Shown: positions 52,022 through 61,337 of the stretch, in pieces | Layout of the letters: each line of letters opens with the position of its first letter | Position numbering within the stretch: the stretch's first letter is position 1 | Assembly (NCBI GenBank): GCA_038521865.1 | Contig: JBCBKO010000001.1 | Coordinates: forward strand, 1,240,001-1,304,000 | DNA from: CALBPI01 sp038521865 | GTDB lineage: Bacteria; Pseudomonadota; Gammaproteobacteria; Steroidobacterales; Woeseiaceae | Direction: 5' to 3' | Length of the DNA stretch: 64,000 nucleotides | Translations under genes and position numbers: made by a program | The notes under the pieces: generated by a model | The model's database searches: none | What the model was told of the DNA's origin: nothing | What the model saw: the letters and a program-made list of their open reading frames with translations, nothing else

Positions 52022-52546
52022 GTGAAATACAAAACGACAAGGCCAGCTCCGAGCCAACAATCGGGCTTTACGTTGATCGAACTAATGATTGTTGTGGCAA
52101 TCATCGGTATTCTCGCAGCACTCGCAATCACGTCCTACCAGACCTATACCGTCCGCGCTCAAGTCGCTGAGGGCATCCGCGTGGCGACGAGTGCGAAGGG
52201 CAGTATCGTTGAAGCTTTCGTCGATCGCGGAGAAGCGCCAGTGAACCGGGCCGAAGCCGGCATGAGCCCGAACGCGGTGGATACTAGCGGCAAATATGTC
52301 AGCGCCGTTGAAGTAGAAAACGGCCGGGTGGGCGTCACCTTCGGAAATGATGCGAGCATCCAGATCGCCGGGCAGCTGATTTACCTGACGCCGTATGAGA
52401 CCCCTGACGGGAGTGTTGTCTGGCGTTGTGGGTCTTCTGTAGCACCTCCAGGGTTACAACCCATGGGCACCAACGGGGGCGGCAACGCGTCCGTCTACGC
52501 CGTCTCAACGGTTGAGGACCGCTTCCTTCCATCCAGCTGTCGCTAG
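52022..52546 (+). CDS. Second type IV pilin
   Basis: This 174-residue prepilin starts at GTG (MKYKTTRPAPSQQSG) with a longer leader than the first pilin, then FTLIELMIVVAIIGILAAL. The rest parallels PilA (PVNRAEAGMSPNAVDTSGKYV; WRCGS and SSCR cysteines; LPSSCR at the end), so the pair is a gene duplication. It follows the first pilin's terminator by 63 bases, without the sigma-54 element and with no clear ribosome site. It could be a minor or alternative pilin; its expression is uncertain. Confidence 0.9.
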   Translation: MKYKTTRPAPSQQSGFTLIELMIVVAIIGILAALAITSYQTYTVRAQVAEGIRVATSAKGSIVEAFVDRGEAPVNRAEAGMSPNAVDTSGKYVSAVEVENGRVGVTFGNDASIQIAGQLIYLTPYETPDGSVVWRCGSSVAPPGLQPMGTNGGGNASVYAVSTVEDRFLPSSCR

Positions 52547-52556
52547 CGAACTAGCG
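52541..52556 (+). other. Small hairpin at the end of the second pilin gene
   Basis: CGCTAG-CGAA-CTAGCG is a perfect six-bp stem around a tetraloop that spans the stop codon. No T run follows immediately, so it may stabilise the message end rather than terminate. Confidence 0.4.
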
Positions 52557-52677
52557 CACAGTTTCTTGATGTGTCGGGGCTTTTTGTGACCTGGCACACA
52601 CTCTTCGGTTGATCCCCCTGTCGGGATCGGTGAGACTAGAGTTTGAACATATTCCTTTGAGTTCGAGCCTCACCTAA

Positions 52678-54396
52678 ATGGCAGCAACCGCCTCTCAAAA
52701 CGTGCTTTCCGGTCTGCCTCGGCGGCTGGTCCAGGACGGCATTATTGCCGAAAGTGCTATTCAGGAAGCGCTTAGCGAATCGCGCTCAAAAAAGACCCCG
52801 CTCGTTGCTTATCTCGTTGAGAACGAACTGGCAGATCCGCGTGCAGTCGCGGTTGCAGCCGCGCACGAATTCGGCGTCCCGCTCATGGACCTCGACGCGA
52901 TTGATCTCGATCTGGATGTCGTGCGGTCTGTTGACCAAAACCTGATCAACAAACACAAGGTGCTACCGCTCGCACTGCGTGGCAAACGACTCTTTCTCGC
53001 CGTTTCAGACCCAACCAATCTGCAGGCGATTGACGAAATCAAGTTCCAGTCGACCTACCGCGTAGACCCGGTCGTTGTCGAACAGGACAAACTCGAAGAT
53101 CGTGTGTCGCGCACGCTCGAGGCAGTCGACACCAGCATGTCGAGCTTCGACGACGGCGATTTCGATCTTGAGAACCTGGATGTCTCTTCCGGAGAGGTCG
53201 AACAGGACGAAGTCACCAAAGACGACGTAGACGACGCACCGGTCGTGCGCTTCGTCAACAAAGTGCTACTCGATGCGATTCAGCGTGGCGCTTCAGACAT
53301 CCACTTCGAACCGTACGAAAAGTATTTTCGCGTCCGAACACGTCTGGATGGCGTTTTGAACGAAATTGCCCAGCCGCCTGCAGCGCTAGCTGGCAAAGTA
53401 TCGGCGCGCCTTAAAGTGATGTCGCGACTCGATATTGCGGAACGCAGAATTCCGCAAGATGGTCGGATCAAAATGCGCCTGTCAAAAAATCGGGCGATCG
53501 ATTTTCGTGTTAATACCTGCCCGACTTTGTTCGGCGAGAAGATCGTACTGCGTATTCTCGACCCTAGTAGTGCGAAGCTGGGCATCGACGCGCTGGGCTA
53601 TGAAGAACAACAGAAAAACCTTTACCTAAAACATCTGTCGAAGCCCTACGGCATGATTCTGGTGACCGGACCGACCGGTAGCGGTAAGACCGTTTCGCTG
53701 TACACCGGGCTTAACATCCTGAATACCGCTGACCGCAACATTTCTACCGCGGAAGATCCGGCCGAGATCAATTTGCCGGGCATTAACCAGGTCAACGTAA
53801 ACCCGAAAGTCGGACTCACTTTCGCATCTGCGCTGAAGGCGTTCCTGCGTCAGGATCCGGACATCATCATGGTGGGCGAGATTCGTGACCTTGAAACCGC
53901 GGAGATCGCGATCAAGGCCGCGCAGACCGGTCACCTTGTGCTTTCTACGCTGCACACGAACGACGCACCCAAGACGCTCACTCGACTGGTTGACATGGGC
54001 GTCAAGCCCTATGCGATTGCTACCACGGTGAGTCTGATCATCGCCCAGCGACTGGCTCGTAAGCTCTGTCCGAAGTGTAAAGAAGAGCGAGATATTCCCA
54101 AAGAGGCCCTGCTCAAGGAAGGCTTCACTGAAGAGATGATCGACAACGGCCTCACCATCTATGGCCCTGTTGGCTGTAAGAGTTGCAATGAGGGCTACAA
54201 AGGACGCGTCGGGATTTTCCAGGTCATGGAAGTCAGCGAGGCAATGGGACGAATCATCATGGAAGGCGGCAATGCGATGCAGATTGCAGAGCAGTCGGTA
54301 AAAGAAGGCGTGTGGGACCTTCGACGCGCAGCCCTCCAGAAAGTCATCGATGGACACACCAGTCTTGAAGAGATTAACCGTGTAACGGTCGACTGA
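52678..54396 (+). CDS. pilB: Pilus assembly ATPase PilB
   Basis: This 572-residue extension motor has an N-terminal GspE_N/MshEN domain (LSGLPRRLVQDGIIAE), an ATPase core with Walker A GPTGSGKT near 325, an Asp box and Walker B (DPDIIMVGEIRD), and zinc-binding cysteines CPKC plus GCKSCNEG near 470-505. It powers pilus extension with PilC and PilD, which follow. Confidence 0.97.
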   Translation: MAATASQNVLSGLPRRLVQDGIIAESAIQEALSESRSKKTPLVAYLVENELADPRAVAVAAAHEFGVPLMDLDAIDLDLDVVRSVDQNLINKHKVLPLALRGKRLFLAVSDPTNLQAIDEIKFQSTYRVDPVVVEQDKLEDRVSRTLEAVDTSMSSFDDGDFDLENLDVSSGEVEQDEVTKDDVDDAPVVRFVNKVLLDAIQRGASDIHFEPYEKYFRVRTRLDGVLNEIAQPPAALAGKVSARLKVMSRLDIAERRIPQDGRIKMRLSKNRAIDFRVNTCPTLFGEKIVLRILDPSSAKLGIDALGYEEQQKNLYLKHLSKPYGMILVTGPTGSGKTVSLYTGLNILNTADRNISTAEDPAEINLPGINQVNVNPKVGLTFASALKAFLRQDPDIIMVGEIRDLETAEIAIKAAQTGHLVLSTLHTNDAPKTLTRLVDMGVKPYAIATTVSLIIAQRLARKLCPKCKEERDIPKEALLKEGFTEEMIDNGLTIYGPVGCKSCNEGYKGRVGIFQVMEVSEAMGRIIMEGGNAMQIAEQSVKEGVWDLRRAALQKVIDGHTSLEEINRVTVD

Positions 54397-54416
54397 TCGT
54401 CGCGAGGACCTGAACA

Positions 54417-55628
54417 ATGGCAACAGCAACCAAAGAAGCTCCGTATACCTGGGAAGGTGTCGACAGCCGCGGACAACGCGTCAAAGGCAAGCAGACGGCG
54501 ACCAGCGAGGCCGAAGTCAGAGCGGCACTTCGTCGACAGGGTGTCGTTCCGAACAAGATTCGCAAGCAATCACAGTTGTTCGCGGGGTCGCAAAAGATTA
54601 CGACAGCGGATATCGCGATTTTTTCGCGTCAGCTAGCCACGATGATGGCCTCAGGCATCCCGATGGTTCAGGCATTCGATATCGTCGGCAACGGTCACGA
54701 CAACCAGGCGATGCAGAAACTGATTCTGGAGATCAAGGGCGATGTTGAGGGCGGCAGCTCGCTGAAAGAAGCGCTAGCCAAGCATCCACTGTACTTCGAT
54801 GATCTGTTTGTCAATCTGGTTGAAGCAGGTGAGCAGGCCGGTGCGCTCGAGACGCTGCTGGACAAAATTGCTACCTATAAAGAGAAAACAGAGGCCATCA
54901 AGAAAAAGATCAAGAAGGCACTGACTTACCCTATCGCGGTACTCGTAGTTGCGGTCGTGGTCACGATCATTCTGCTGATCTTCGTCATCCCCGCCTTCGA
55001 AGACCTCTTCAAGGGCTTCGGCGCTGACCTCCCCGCCTTCACACGCATGGTGGTAGATCTATCCAAGTTTGTACGAACCCAAGGCTGGATACTGCTCGTC
55101 GGTTTCGGTGGCGCCGCTTTTGCTTTCACGTACTTCAAGAAACGCTCGAAAAAAATGCGTGAAGGTCTCGACAGGCTTTCACTGAAGCTGCCCATCATTG
55201 GGCCGATCTTGCAAAAGTCTGCGATCGCACGCTACGCACGTACGTTGTCGACCATGTTCGCAGCGGGTGTACCGTTGGTCGAAGCACTCGAGTCAGTCGC
55301 TGGCGCAACCGGTAACATCGTGTACGAAACAGCGGTACTCGGCATCCGCGACGAAGTGGCAACCGGTCAGCGATTGCAGCAATCGATGGAAAACACCGAT
55401 TTGTTCCCGAACATGGTCATTCAGATGATCGCGGTCGGTGAGGAATCGGGTCAATTGGACTCGATGTCTGCAAAGGTGGCCGACTTCTACGAAGAAGACG
55501 TAGATAACGCGGTGGACAACATGTCGAGTCTGATCGAGCCACTGATTATGGCGATTCTCGGCGTTCTCGTCGGTGGTCTCGTTATCGCGATGTACCTGCC
55601 GATCTTCAAAATGGGCTCGGTCGTCTGA
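54417..55628 (+). CDS. pilC: Pilus inner membrane platform protein PilC
   Basis: This 403-residue protein has two GspF-type domains, each with cytoplasmic helices, and three membrane helices (about 170-195, 220-240 and 375-398). Typical patterns are FSRQLATMMASGIPMVQAFDI and ARTLSTMFAAGVPLVEALE. The start has a GAGGA site. It is likely co-transcribed with pilB, 20 bases upstream. Confidence 0.97.
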   Translation: MATATKEAPYTWEGVDSRGQRVKGKQTATSEAEVRAALRRQGVVPNKIRKQSQLFAGSQKITTADIAIFSRQLATMMASGIPMVQAFDIVGNGHDNQAMQKLILEIKGDVEGGSSLKEALAKHPLYFDDLFVNLVEAGEQAGALETLLDKIATYKEKTEAIKKKIKKALTYPIAVLVVAVVVTIILLIFVIPAFEDLFKGFGADLPAFTRMVVDLSKFVRTQGWILLVGFGGAAFAFTYFKKRSKKMREGLDRLSLKLPIIGPILQKSAIARYARTLSTMFAAGVPLVEALESVAGATGNIVYETAVLGIRDEVATGQRLQQSMENTDLFPNMVIQMIAVGEESGQLDSMSAKVADFYEEDVDNAVDNMSSLIEPLIMAILGVLVGGLVIAMYLPIFKMGSVV

Positions 55629-55637
55629 TCCAACGTC

Positions 55638-56534
55638 GTGACTGCACTGTTTGAAGCGCCAGCTTGGTTGTTCACGCTGGGGGCCGGTGTCTTCGGTCTT
55701 GTTGTCGGCAGTTTCCTGAATGTCGTCATCTATCGTTTACCAATCATGCTGGAACGCGAGTGGGCGCGTGATCTGGCTGGCCTTGCAGAGTCGCGAGGCG
55801 TATCGATAGCACAAGCCGACGATGACAGGGTGTTCAACCTGGCCACACCCGGTTCTGCTTGCCCGAAGTGTGGCCGCGCCATCAAGGCGCTCGAGAATAT
55901 TCCACTGGTCTCCTGGCTTGCCCTTCGCGGTAGGTGCCCGGGCTGTGGCACAGCCATCAGCATCCGTTACCCGCTGGTCGAGCTGATGACAGGGGTAGCG
56001 ACAGCGCTGGTGGCATGGCGCATGGGACCGGGATGGGAAGCGCTCGCCGGCATTGTACTGACCTGGTATCTGATCCCACTGGCCGCAATCGACATCGATC
56101 AACAGTTGCTACCCGACATACTTACCCTTCCATTGCTATGGATCGGCCTCACGTTGTCGCTGTTTTATCCGACCGAATACCAGACACTTTTTGTTTCTCC
56201 AACCGACGCGATCATTGGCGCACTGGCTGGCTATCTTTCGCTTTGGTCGATCTACCAAGGATTCAGAATCCTCACCGGCAAGGAGGGCATGGGCTACGGT
56301 GACTTCAAGTTACTCGCGGCATTGGGTGCCTGGCTCGGGTGGCAGTCATTGCCGCTGCTCGTGCTGTTGGCTGCGGGAACTGGCACGGTATTCGCGATAC
56401 TGCAGATGGCCATGCGCAGGCAAGAACGTGGCGCAACAATGCCTTTCGGACAATGGCTTGCTGCGGCAGGCTGGCTGGTTATGATCGGCGGCACCCAGTT
56501 GCAGCAGACCTACCAACAACTCATCGGCTTGTGA
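55638..56534 (+). CDS. pilD: Prepilin peptidase/methyltransferase PilD
   Basis: This 298-residue polytopic aspartic protease cuts and N-methylates prepilins. The tetra-Cys motif CPKC and CPGC, about 25 residues apart, marks the zinc-binding methylase region. The catalytic Asp residues are in DIDQQLLPD and GYGDFKLL. The GTG start at 55638 fits the protein, which begins near a first helix. The pilB-pilC-pilD order is conserved. Confidence 0.95.
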   Translation: MTALFEAPAWLFTLGAGVFGLVVGSFLNVVIYRLPIMLEREWARDLAGLAESRGVSIAQADDDRVFNLATPGSACPKCGRAIKALENIPLVSWLALRGRCPGCGTAISIRYPLVELMTGVATALVAWRMGPGWEALAGIVLTWYLIPLAAIDIDQQLLPDILTLPLLWIGLTLSLFYPTEYQTLFVSPTDAIIGALAGYLSLWSIYQGFRILTGKEGMGYGDFKLLAALGAWLGWQSLPLLVLLAAGTGTVFAILQMAMRRQERGATMPFGQWLAAAGWLVMIGGTQLQQTYQQLIGL

Positions 56535-56547
56535 GATATTTGCCCAC

Positions 56548-57156
56548 ATGTTGAAGGTGGGCGTGACTGGCGGTATTGCGAGCGGAAAGACGCAGGTCTC
56601 AGATGCACTCGGTGCCGCGGGCGCGTCCGTCGTCGATACCGATGTGATCTCACGCGAGGTAGTTGCTCCCGGTACTGACGGACTCAAAGAGATCGAAACT
56701 CAGCTCGGATCCGAATTTGTCTCCGAGTCCGGCGCTTTGGATCGAGCTGCTCTGCGTGCGCATGTTTTTGAACACCCTGAAGCCAGACGAACCCTCGAGT
56801 CCATCACCCACCCGCGTATCGGCGCACAAGTAGTGAAGCAGTTGTCCGAGGCTTCCGGCGACTATGTCGTTGTGGTGGTGCCTTTGTTGGCCAATTCACC
56901 GTTGCGCGCGATTCTTGACCGGATCCTGGTGGTCGACTGCGACCCGGCATTACAGGTCCGTCGCCTGCTGGCGCGCGACGGCGGTAGTCCGGAGCTCGCG
57001 TTATCGATGATCGCTGCGCAAACAGACCGAGAATCCCGCCTGAGACTCGCTAATGACGTACTCGATAACAGTGGCTCGATCGAATCGCTGCTTCAAAGGT
57101 GCACCGCGTTGCATCACTTTTATTGTCAACTGTCGGTCGCTACCGACACCGTATGA
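56548..57156 (+). CDS. coaE: Dephospho-CoA kinase
   Basis: This 202-residue P-loop kinase does the last CoA step: GGIASGKTQVSDAL near the start (P-loop), with DTDVISREVVAPGT and ITHPRIGAQV as substrate and lid motifs. It follows pilD by 13 bases and precedes zapD, the conserved pilD-coaE-zapD order. Confidence 0.95.
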   Translation: MLKVGVTGGIASGKTQVSDALGAAGASVVDTDVISREVVAPGTDGLKEIETQLGSEFVSESGALDRAALRAHVFEHPEARRTLESITHPRIGAQVVKQLSEASGDYVVVVVPLLANSPLRAILDRILVVDCDPALQVRRLLARDGGSPELALSMIAAQTDRESRLRLANDVLDNSGSIESLLQRCTALHHFYCQLSVATDTV

Positions 57157-57236
57157 CCGCGATCAAGCCCTGTGAATTTGCGCTCTAGGCGCCGTGGGGC
57201 GCAGAATAGCTGGACTTCGGATCCTGGCACCGACGG

Positions 57237-58037
57237 ATGGTAACTGCTGCGGAACAGACAGGCGCACATCGCGAAGCGGCGGTGGCGACCTATGAACAAC
57301 CGCTCAATGAGCGGATGAGGACTTTTTTGCGCCTTGAGTTCCTGTACCGCCAAACCGAATACCACGTCGCTGACAACACCGATATGGCTGCTCGCAAGGC
57401 GATAGACGGATTACTGGAGATCGTGGCGATCCTCGCACGCGGTGACGTGCGCAGTGAGGTCATGAAGGAGCTTGAACGCCAAATCGACCAATTGCGTTGC
57501 TTTGCCCGAAATCCGGACGTCGATGGCGGGCGTTTGCAAGCGTCTATTGATGAAGTCTCCCGCATACGTGAGAGCGTCAATGCCATCGGCACACATTACC
57601 TGCAACCGCTTAAGGACAACGAGTTCCTTAGTGCGATCAAACACAGAAGTGCTATTCCAGGTGGTACCTGTGAGTTCGACTTGCCGCTCTTCAGTCATTG
57701 GTTGCGGCGACCGTATGAGGCGCGCCGCGAAGACATCGATTCTTGGTTGCAGGATCTGCGTCCGCTTTGCGGCGCAGTCAAACACATCATGTGGTTGATC
57801 CGTCAAACGGCAACCGCATCGGATTGTGTCGCAGAGTCAGGAATGTATCAGCACGCCATTGCACGCGATTCGAACTGCCGGATGCTGCGCGTCCAGATCG
57901 CGCATGCCGGCGCAATGTTCCCTGAGGTCAGCGGCAGTCCGCAACGCTTCACAATTCGTTTCATGGTCTGGCAAGGCATCGAACATCGCCCTTCTCAGAC
58001 GCGCGAGGATGTCCCTTTCCGGCTGTATGTTTGCTAG
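57237..58037 (+). CDS. zapD: Cell division protein ZapD
   Basis: This 266-residue FtsZ-bundling protein has YEQPLNERMRTFLRLEFLY at the start and an all-helical first half, then a beta-rich domain (GGTCEFDLPLFSHWLRR and VWQGIEHRPSQTREDVPFRLY in part). The small yacG gene that often follows zapD is missing here. It overlaps the end of the convergent mutT gene by four bases. Confidence 0.93.
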   Translation: MVTAAEQTGAHREAAVATYEQPLNERMRTFLRLEFLYRQTEYHVADNTDMAARKAIDGLLEIVAILARGDVRSEVMKELERQIDQLRCFARNPDVDGGRLQASIDEVSRIRESVNAIGTHYLQPLKDNEFLSAIKHRSAIPGGTCEFDLPLFSHWLRRPYEARREDIDSWLQDLRPLCGAVKHIMWLIRQTATASDCVAESGMYQHAIARDSNCRMLRVQIAHAGAMFPEVSGSPQRFTIRFMVWQGIEHRPSQTREDVPFRLYVC

Positions 58038-58429
58038 GGACTGAGAAGCGCATCAATTACTGGCGTGTTTGCCGGTAAAAACTCATAAGACTGAAGCGTG
58101 TCCCGGCGCGCCCATTTTATGGTCTGGCCTTCCATCGACGCAGGCTCGCCTTCCCAGCGAGAGACCATCAGAAAATACAGTCGAACGCTGTGCTTTTCGT
58201 AGTCGTGGGCAATTTCCAGAAACGGCTGCGACGCTCGGATATCGATGCCAAGCTCCTCGACTAACTCACGCTGCAATGCCTGATCGGGCGACTCCCCGGA
58301 TTCGATTTTCCCACCGGGAAACTCCCAGAGTCCCGCACCGTGCTTTCCATCGGGTCGTTGTGCGATCAGCACGAAGTGCTGGCGCTCCAGGATACCGGCA
58401 ACAACGCGGATGACCGGCGATGTGTCCAA
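58034..58429 (-). CDS. mutT: 8-oxo-dGTP diphosphatase MutT
   Basis: This Nudix hydrolase has about 131 residues and cleaves 8-oxo-dGTP. The Nudix box is complete: GGKIESGESPDQALQRELVEEL with the required Glu set. The start is uncertain: TTG at 58429 gives LDTSPVIRVVAGILE, three bases after the secA stop, while an upstream in-frame reading would overlap secA. mutT next to secA is conserved in gammaproteobacteria. Confidence 0.92.
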   Translation of the reverse strand: MDTSPVIRVVAGILERQHFVLIAQRPDGKHGAGLWEFPGGKIESGESPDQALQRELVEELGIDIRASQPFLEIAHDYEKHSVRLYFLMVSRWEGEPASMEGQTIKWARRDTLQSYEFLPANTPVIDALLSP

Positions 58430-58431
58430 GG

Positions 58432-61191
58432 TCAGGAAAGCTTGCCGTGACAGTGCTTGTATTTCTTGCCCGACCCGCAAGGACAGGGTTGGTTCCGCCC
58501 GACCTTAGGTTGCTCGCGCCGGAACGTCTCCTGAGCAGCTGCTGGCGTGACTGCACCCTGAGGCGGTTGATCCGAGCCGAGTCCGGGCGCAGCGGCATGC
58601 TGAAACTTCAGAGCCTCGGCCTGGCGTCGCTCTTCTTCTAGCTTCTCGATTTCCTCTTCGCTGCGAATGCGCATTCGCGCCAACTTGGAAACTGCCTCGC
58701 GCTTCACGGTGTCGAGCATGTCTGCAAACATCTCAAACGCTTCGCGCTTGTATTCCTGTTTAGGGTTTTTCTGACCGTATCCGCGCAAGCCAATACCCTG
58801 GCGCAAATAATCCAAAGCGGCGAGATGCTCTTTCCAATCGAAATCGAGCTGCTGGAGCATCACGGCCTTTTCAAGCTGGCGCAACATCTCTGAGCCAATT
58901 TCTTTCTCGCGAGCCACAAAGGTTTCATCAACCGCTTTGTGCACCCGCTCACGGATACCCTCGACACTCAGGGTCGAATCTTCGTTGAGCCACCTTTGCA
59001 CATCGACGGGCGTGCCGAACTCAGCGCCAAGAACCTGCTGTAGACCGTTGGCATCCCACTGCTCCTCAATGCTGTTCGGCGGGAAGAATTCATCGAATAC
59101 GTTATCGATGACTTCAGCACGAATCTCCGCAACCGAGTCGCCAATCTCTTCGGCTGCCATCAATTCGGAACGCTGGTGATAGATGACCTTGCGCTGTTCG
59201 TTCGCAACGTCATCGTATTCGAGCAAGTTCTTGCGGATATCGAAGTTGTGTCCTTCGACCTTGCGCTGCGCGCCGGCGATCTGACGTGTCAACATGCCAC
59301 TTTCGATGGCCTCACCTTCTCGCATTCCAACGCGTTGCAGCAGCGCCTTGGTGCGATCGGGATCACCGAAGATCCGCATCAGGTTGTCTTCCATCGAGAG
59401 GAAGAATCGGCTCGACCCCGGGTCCCCTTGTCGACCGGAACGACCGCGAAGCTGGTTATCGATACGGCGAGACTCATGACGTTCCGTACCGACGATATGC
59501 AGGCCACCTGACTCCAGGACCTCGTCGTGACGTTTCTGCCAGGCCTCCCGTACCGCTGCTTTTTCGCGCTCGGTCGCGTCCTCACCCAGTGCCTCGAGCT
59601 CAACCTCAAGACTGCCACCGAGGACGATATCCGTTCCACGTCCGGCCATATTGGTAGCAATCGTCACCGCACCCGGGCGCCCGGCCTGAGCAACGATGCC
59701 CGCTTCGCGCTCATGCTGCTTGGCGTTCAACACCTCATGCTTGATGTTCTTTGTCTTGAGTGCACGGCTCAACAGCTCCGACATCTCGATTGAGGTGGTA
59801 CCCACCAGCACGGGCTGCTTGCGTTCGCGGCATTCCTCGATGTCTTCCACGATCGCATCAAACTTGTCTTGTTGGGTAAGGAACACGAGGTCCTTACGAT
59901 CGTCGCGCACCATAGGGCGGTGGGTAGGGATGACTACAACCTCAAGCCCATAAATCTGTTGGAATTCGAACGCTTCAGTATCCGCGGTGCCGGTCATGCC
60001 CGACAGCTTGTTGTAGATACGAAAGAAATTCTGGAAGGTGATCGACGCGACTGTCTGGTTCTCGGCCTTGATCGACAGACCTTCTTTTGCCTCGACAGCC
60101 TGGTGCAGACCTTCAGACCAGCGACGGCCGGGCATCGTTCGACCCGTAAACTCATCGACAATCACGATCTCACCGTCCTGCACGATATATTCGACATCGC
60201 GCTGGTAAAGATGATGCGCACGGATCGCTGCGGTCAGGTGATGCACCAGTTTGATATTGCCCGCATCGTAAAGACTCTCGCCTTCACCGATGAGACCTGC
60301 TTCGGTCATCAGCTGTTCCGCCCGCTCGTGACCCTGCTCGGTCATGAACGCCTGGCGCGATTTGCGGTCGATGGTGAAGTCACCACGCGCCTCTTCGGTT
60401 AACTCCTCAATAGGACCCTTAAGACCAAATTTATCGGGTACCTCCTCCTCGACTTCCTGGAGTTTCAGTTTTGGCACCAACTTATTGATACGTTCATAGA
60501 GATCCGTGCGCTGCTCCGACGGTCCCGAAATAATGAGCGGCGTTCTCGCCTCATCGATCAGGATTGAGTCGACCTCATCTACGATGGCGAAGTTGAGTTC
60601 ACGCTGCACGCGATCCTCTAGGCGATAGGCAAGATTGTCGCGAAGGTAATCGAATCCGAGTTCGTTGTTGGTTGCATACGTGATGTCGGCTGCGTAGGCC
60701 GCGCGTTTTTCTTCCGTCGCCATGCCGCTGCGCACGACGGCAACTGTTTGACCTAACAACTCGTACACCGGGCGCATCCACTCGGCGTCACGCGCAGCCA
60801 AATATTCGTTGACGGTGACGATGTGCACACCCTTCCCAGACAGCGCATTAAGATATGCAGCCAGGGTCGCCATCAGCGTCTTCCCCTCACCCGTGCGCAT
60901 TTCGCTGATATCGCCGTTGTGCAGCACCATCGCACCGATCATCTGCACGTCATAATGGCGCATACCCAACGTGCGATGGGCCGCTTCGCGAACGAGTGCA
61001 AAAGCTTCAGGCAACAGATCGTCCAGTGACGTGCCTCCGGCGGCGCGCGCCCGTAGATCGGCGCTACGGGCCTGCAGCTCAGTTTCGCTCAGTGCTTTGA
61101 GCTCGTCCTCCATCGCATTAATGCGCTTGACGACTTTCTGATAGGACTTGACCAGTCGCTGGTTGCGACTTCCAAAGATGCGCGAAAACAC
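58432..61191 (-). CDS. secA: Preprotein translocase ATPase SecA
   Basis: This 919-residue motor drives proteins through SecYEG. Walker A MRTGEGKTLMA near 105, DEVDSILIDEARTPLIISGP, the preprotein cross-linking and scaffold domains, and a C-terminal zinc tail CPCGSGKKYKHCHG are present. The start is GTG at 61191, with an AAGG site. It is followed by mutT. There is no secM upstream; an M23 peptidase gene occupies that side. Confidence 0.98.
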   Translation of the reverse strand: MFSRIFGSRNQRLVKSYQKVVKRINAMEDELKALSETELQARSADLRARAAGGTSLDDLLPEAFALVREAAHRTLGMRHYDVQMIGAMVLHNGDISEMRTGEGKTLMATLAAYLNALSGKGVHIVTVNEYLAARDAEWMRPVYELLGQTVAVVRSGMATEEKRAAYAADITYATNNELGFDYLRDNLAYRLEDRVQRELNFAIVDEVDSILIDEARTPLIISGPSEQRTDLYERINKLVPKLKLQEVEEEVPDKFGLKGPIEELTEEARGDFTIDRKSRQAFMTEQGHERAEQLMTEAGLIGEGESLYDAGNIKLVHHLTAAIRAHHLYQRDVEYIVQDGEIVIVDEFTGRTMPGRRWSEGLHQAVEAKEGLSIKAENQTVASITFQNFFRIYNKLSGMTGTADTEAFEFQQIYGLEVVVIPTHRPMVRDDRKDLVFLTQQDKFDAIVEDIEECRERKQPVLVGTTSIEMSELLSRALKTKNIKHEVLNAKQHEREAGIVAQAGRPGAVTIATNMAGRGTDIVLGGSLEVELEALGEDATEREKAAVREAWQKRHDEVLESGGLHIVGTERHESRRIDNQLRGRSGRQGDPGSSRFFLSMEDNLMRIFGDPDRTKALLQRVGMREGEAIESGMLTRQIAGAQRKVEGHNFDIRKNLLEYDDVANEQRKVIYHQRSELMAAEEIGDSVAEIRAEVIDNVFDEFFPPNSIEEQWDANGLQQVLGAEFGTPVDVQRWLNEDSTLSVEGIRERVHKAVDETFVAREKEIGSEMLRQLEKAVMLQQLDFDWKEHLAALDYLRQGIGLRGYGQKNPKQEYKREAFEMFADMLDTVKREAVSKLARMRIRSEEEIEKLEEERRQAEALKFQHAAAPGLGSDQPPQGAVTPAAAQETFRREQPKVGRNQPCPCGSGKKYKHCHGKLS

Positions 61192-61226
61192 AGCCTTACA
61201 GGCTCCTTGCGAAAAATTTGATGGTT

Positions 61227-61255
61227 ATTCTAGGCGTTAGTGCGAGCAGCACCAA
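61227..61255 (-). promoter_or_regulatory. Likely sigma-70 promoter of secA
   Basis: On the minus strand TTGGTG and TAGAAT are 17 bases apart, 35 bases before the secA start codon: good -35 and -10 hexamers with ideal spacing. Confidence 0.45.
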
Positions 61256-61337
61256 TGACCTTTCCCCGTTATCCGGTTCAAGATTGGCACGATCGTGCGT
61301 TATTCAAGGTGTTGTGACCCAAAAAACCGGGTCAGGT

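Noticed and set aside
52592..52607. Sigma-54-like string before pilB (TGGCAC-N5-CTTCG)
   Set aside because: The -24 half is good but the GC of the -12 element is missing, so it is unlikely to work as a sigma-54 promoter.
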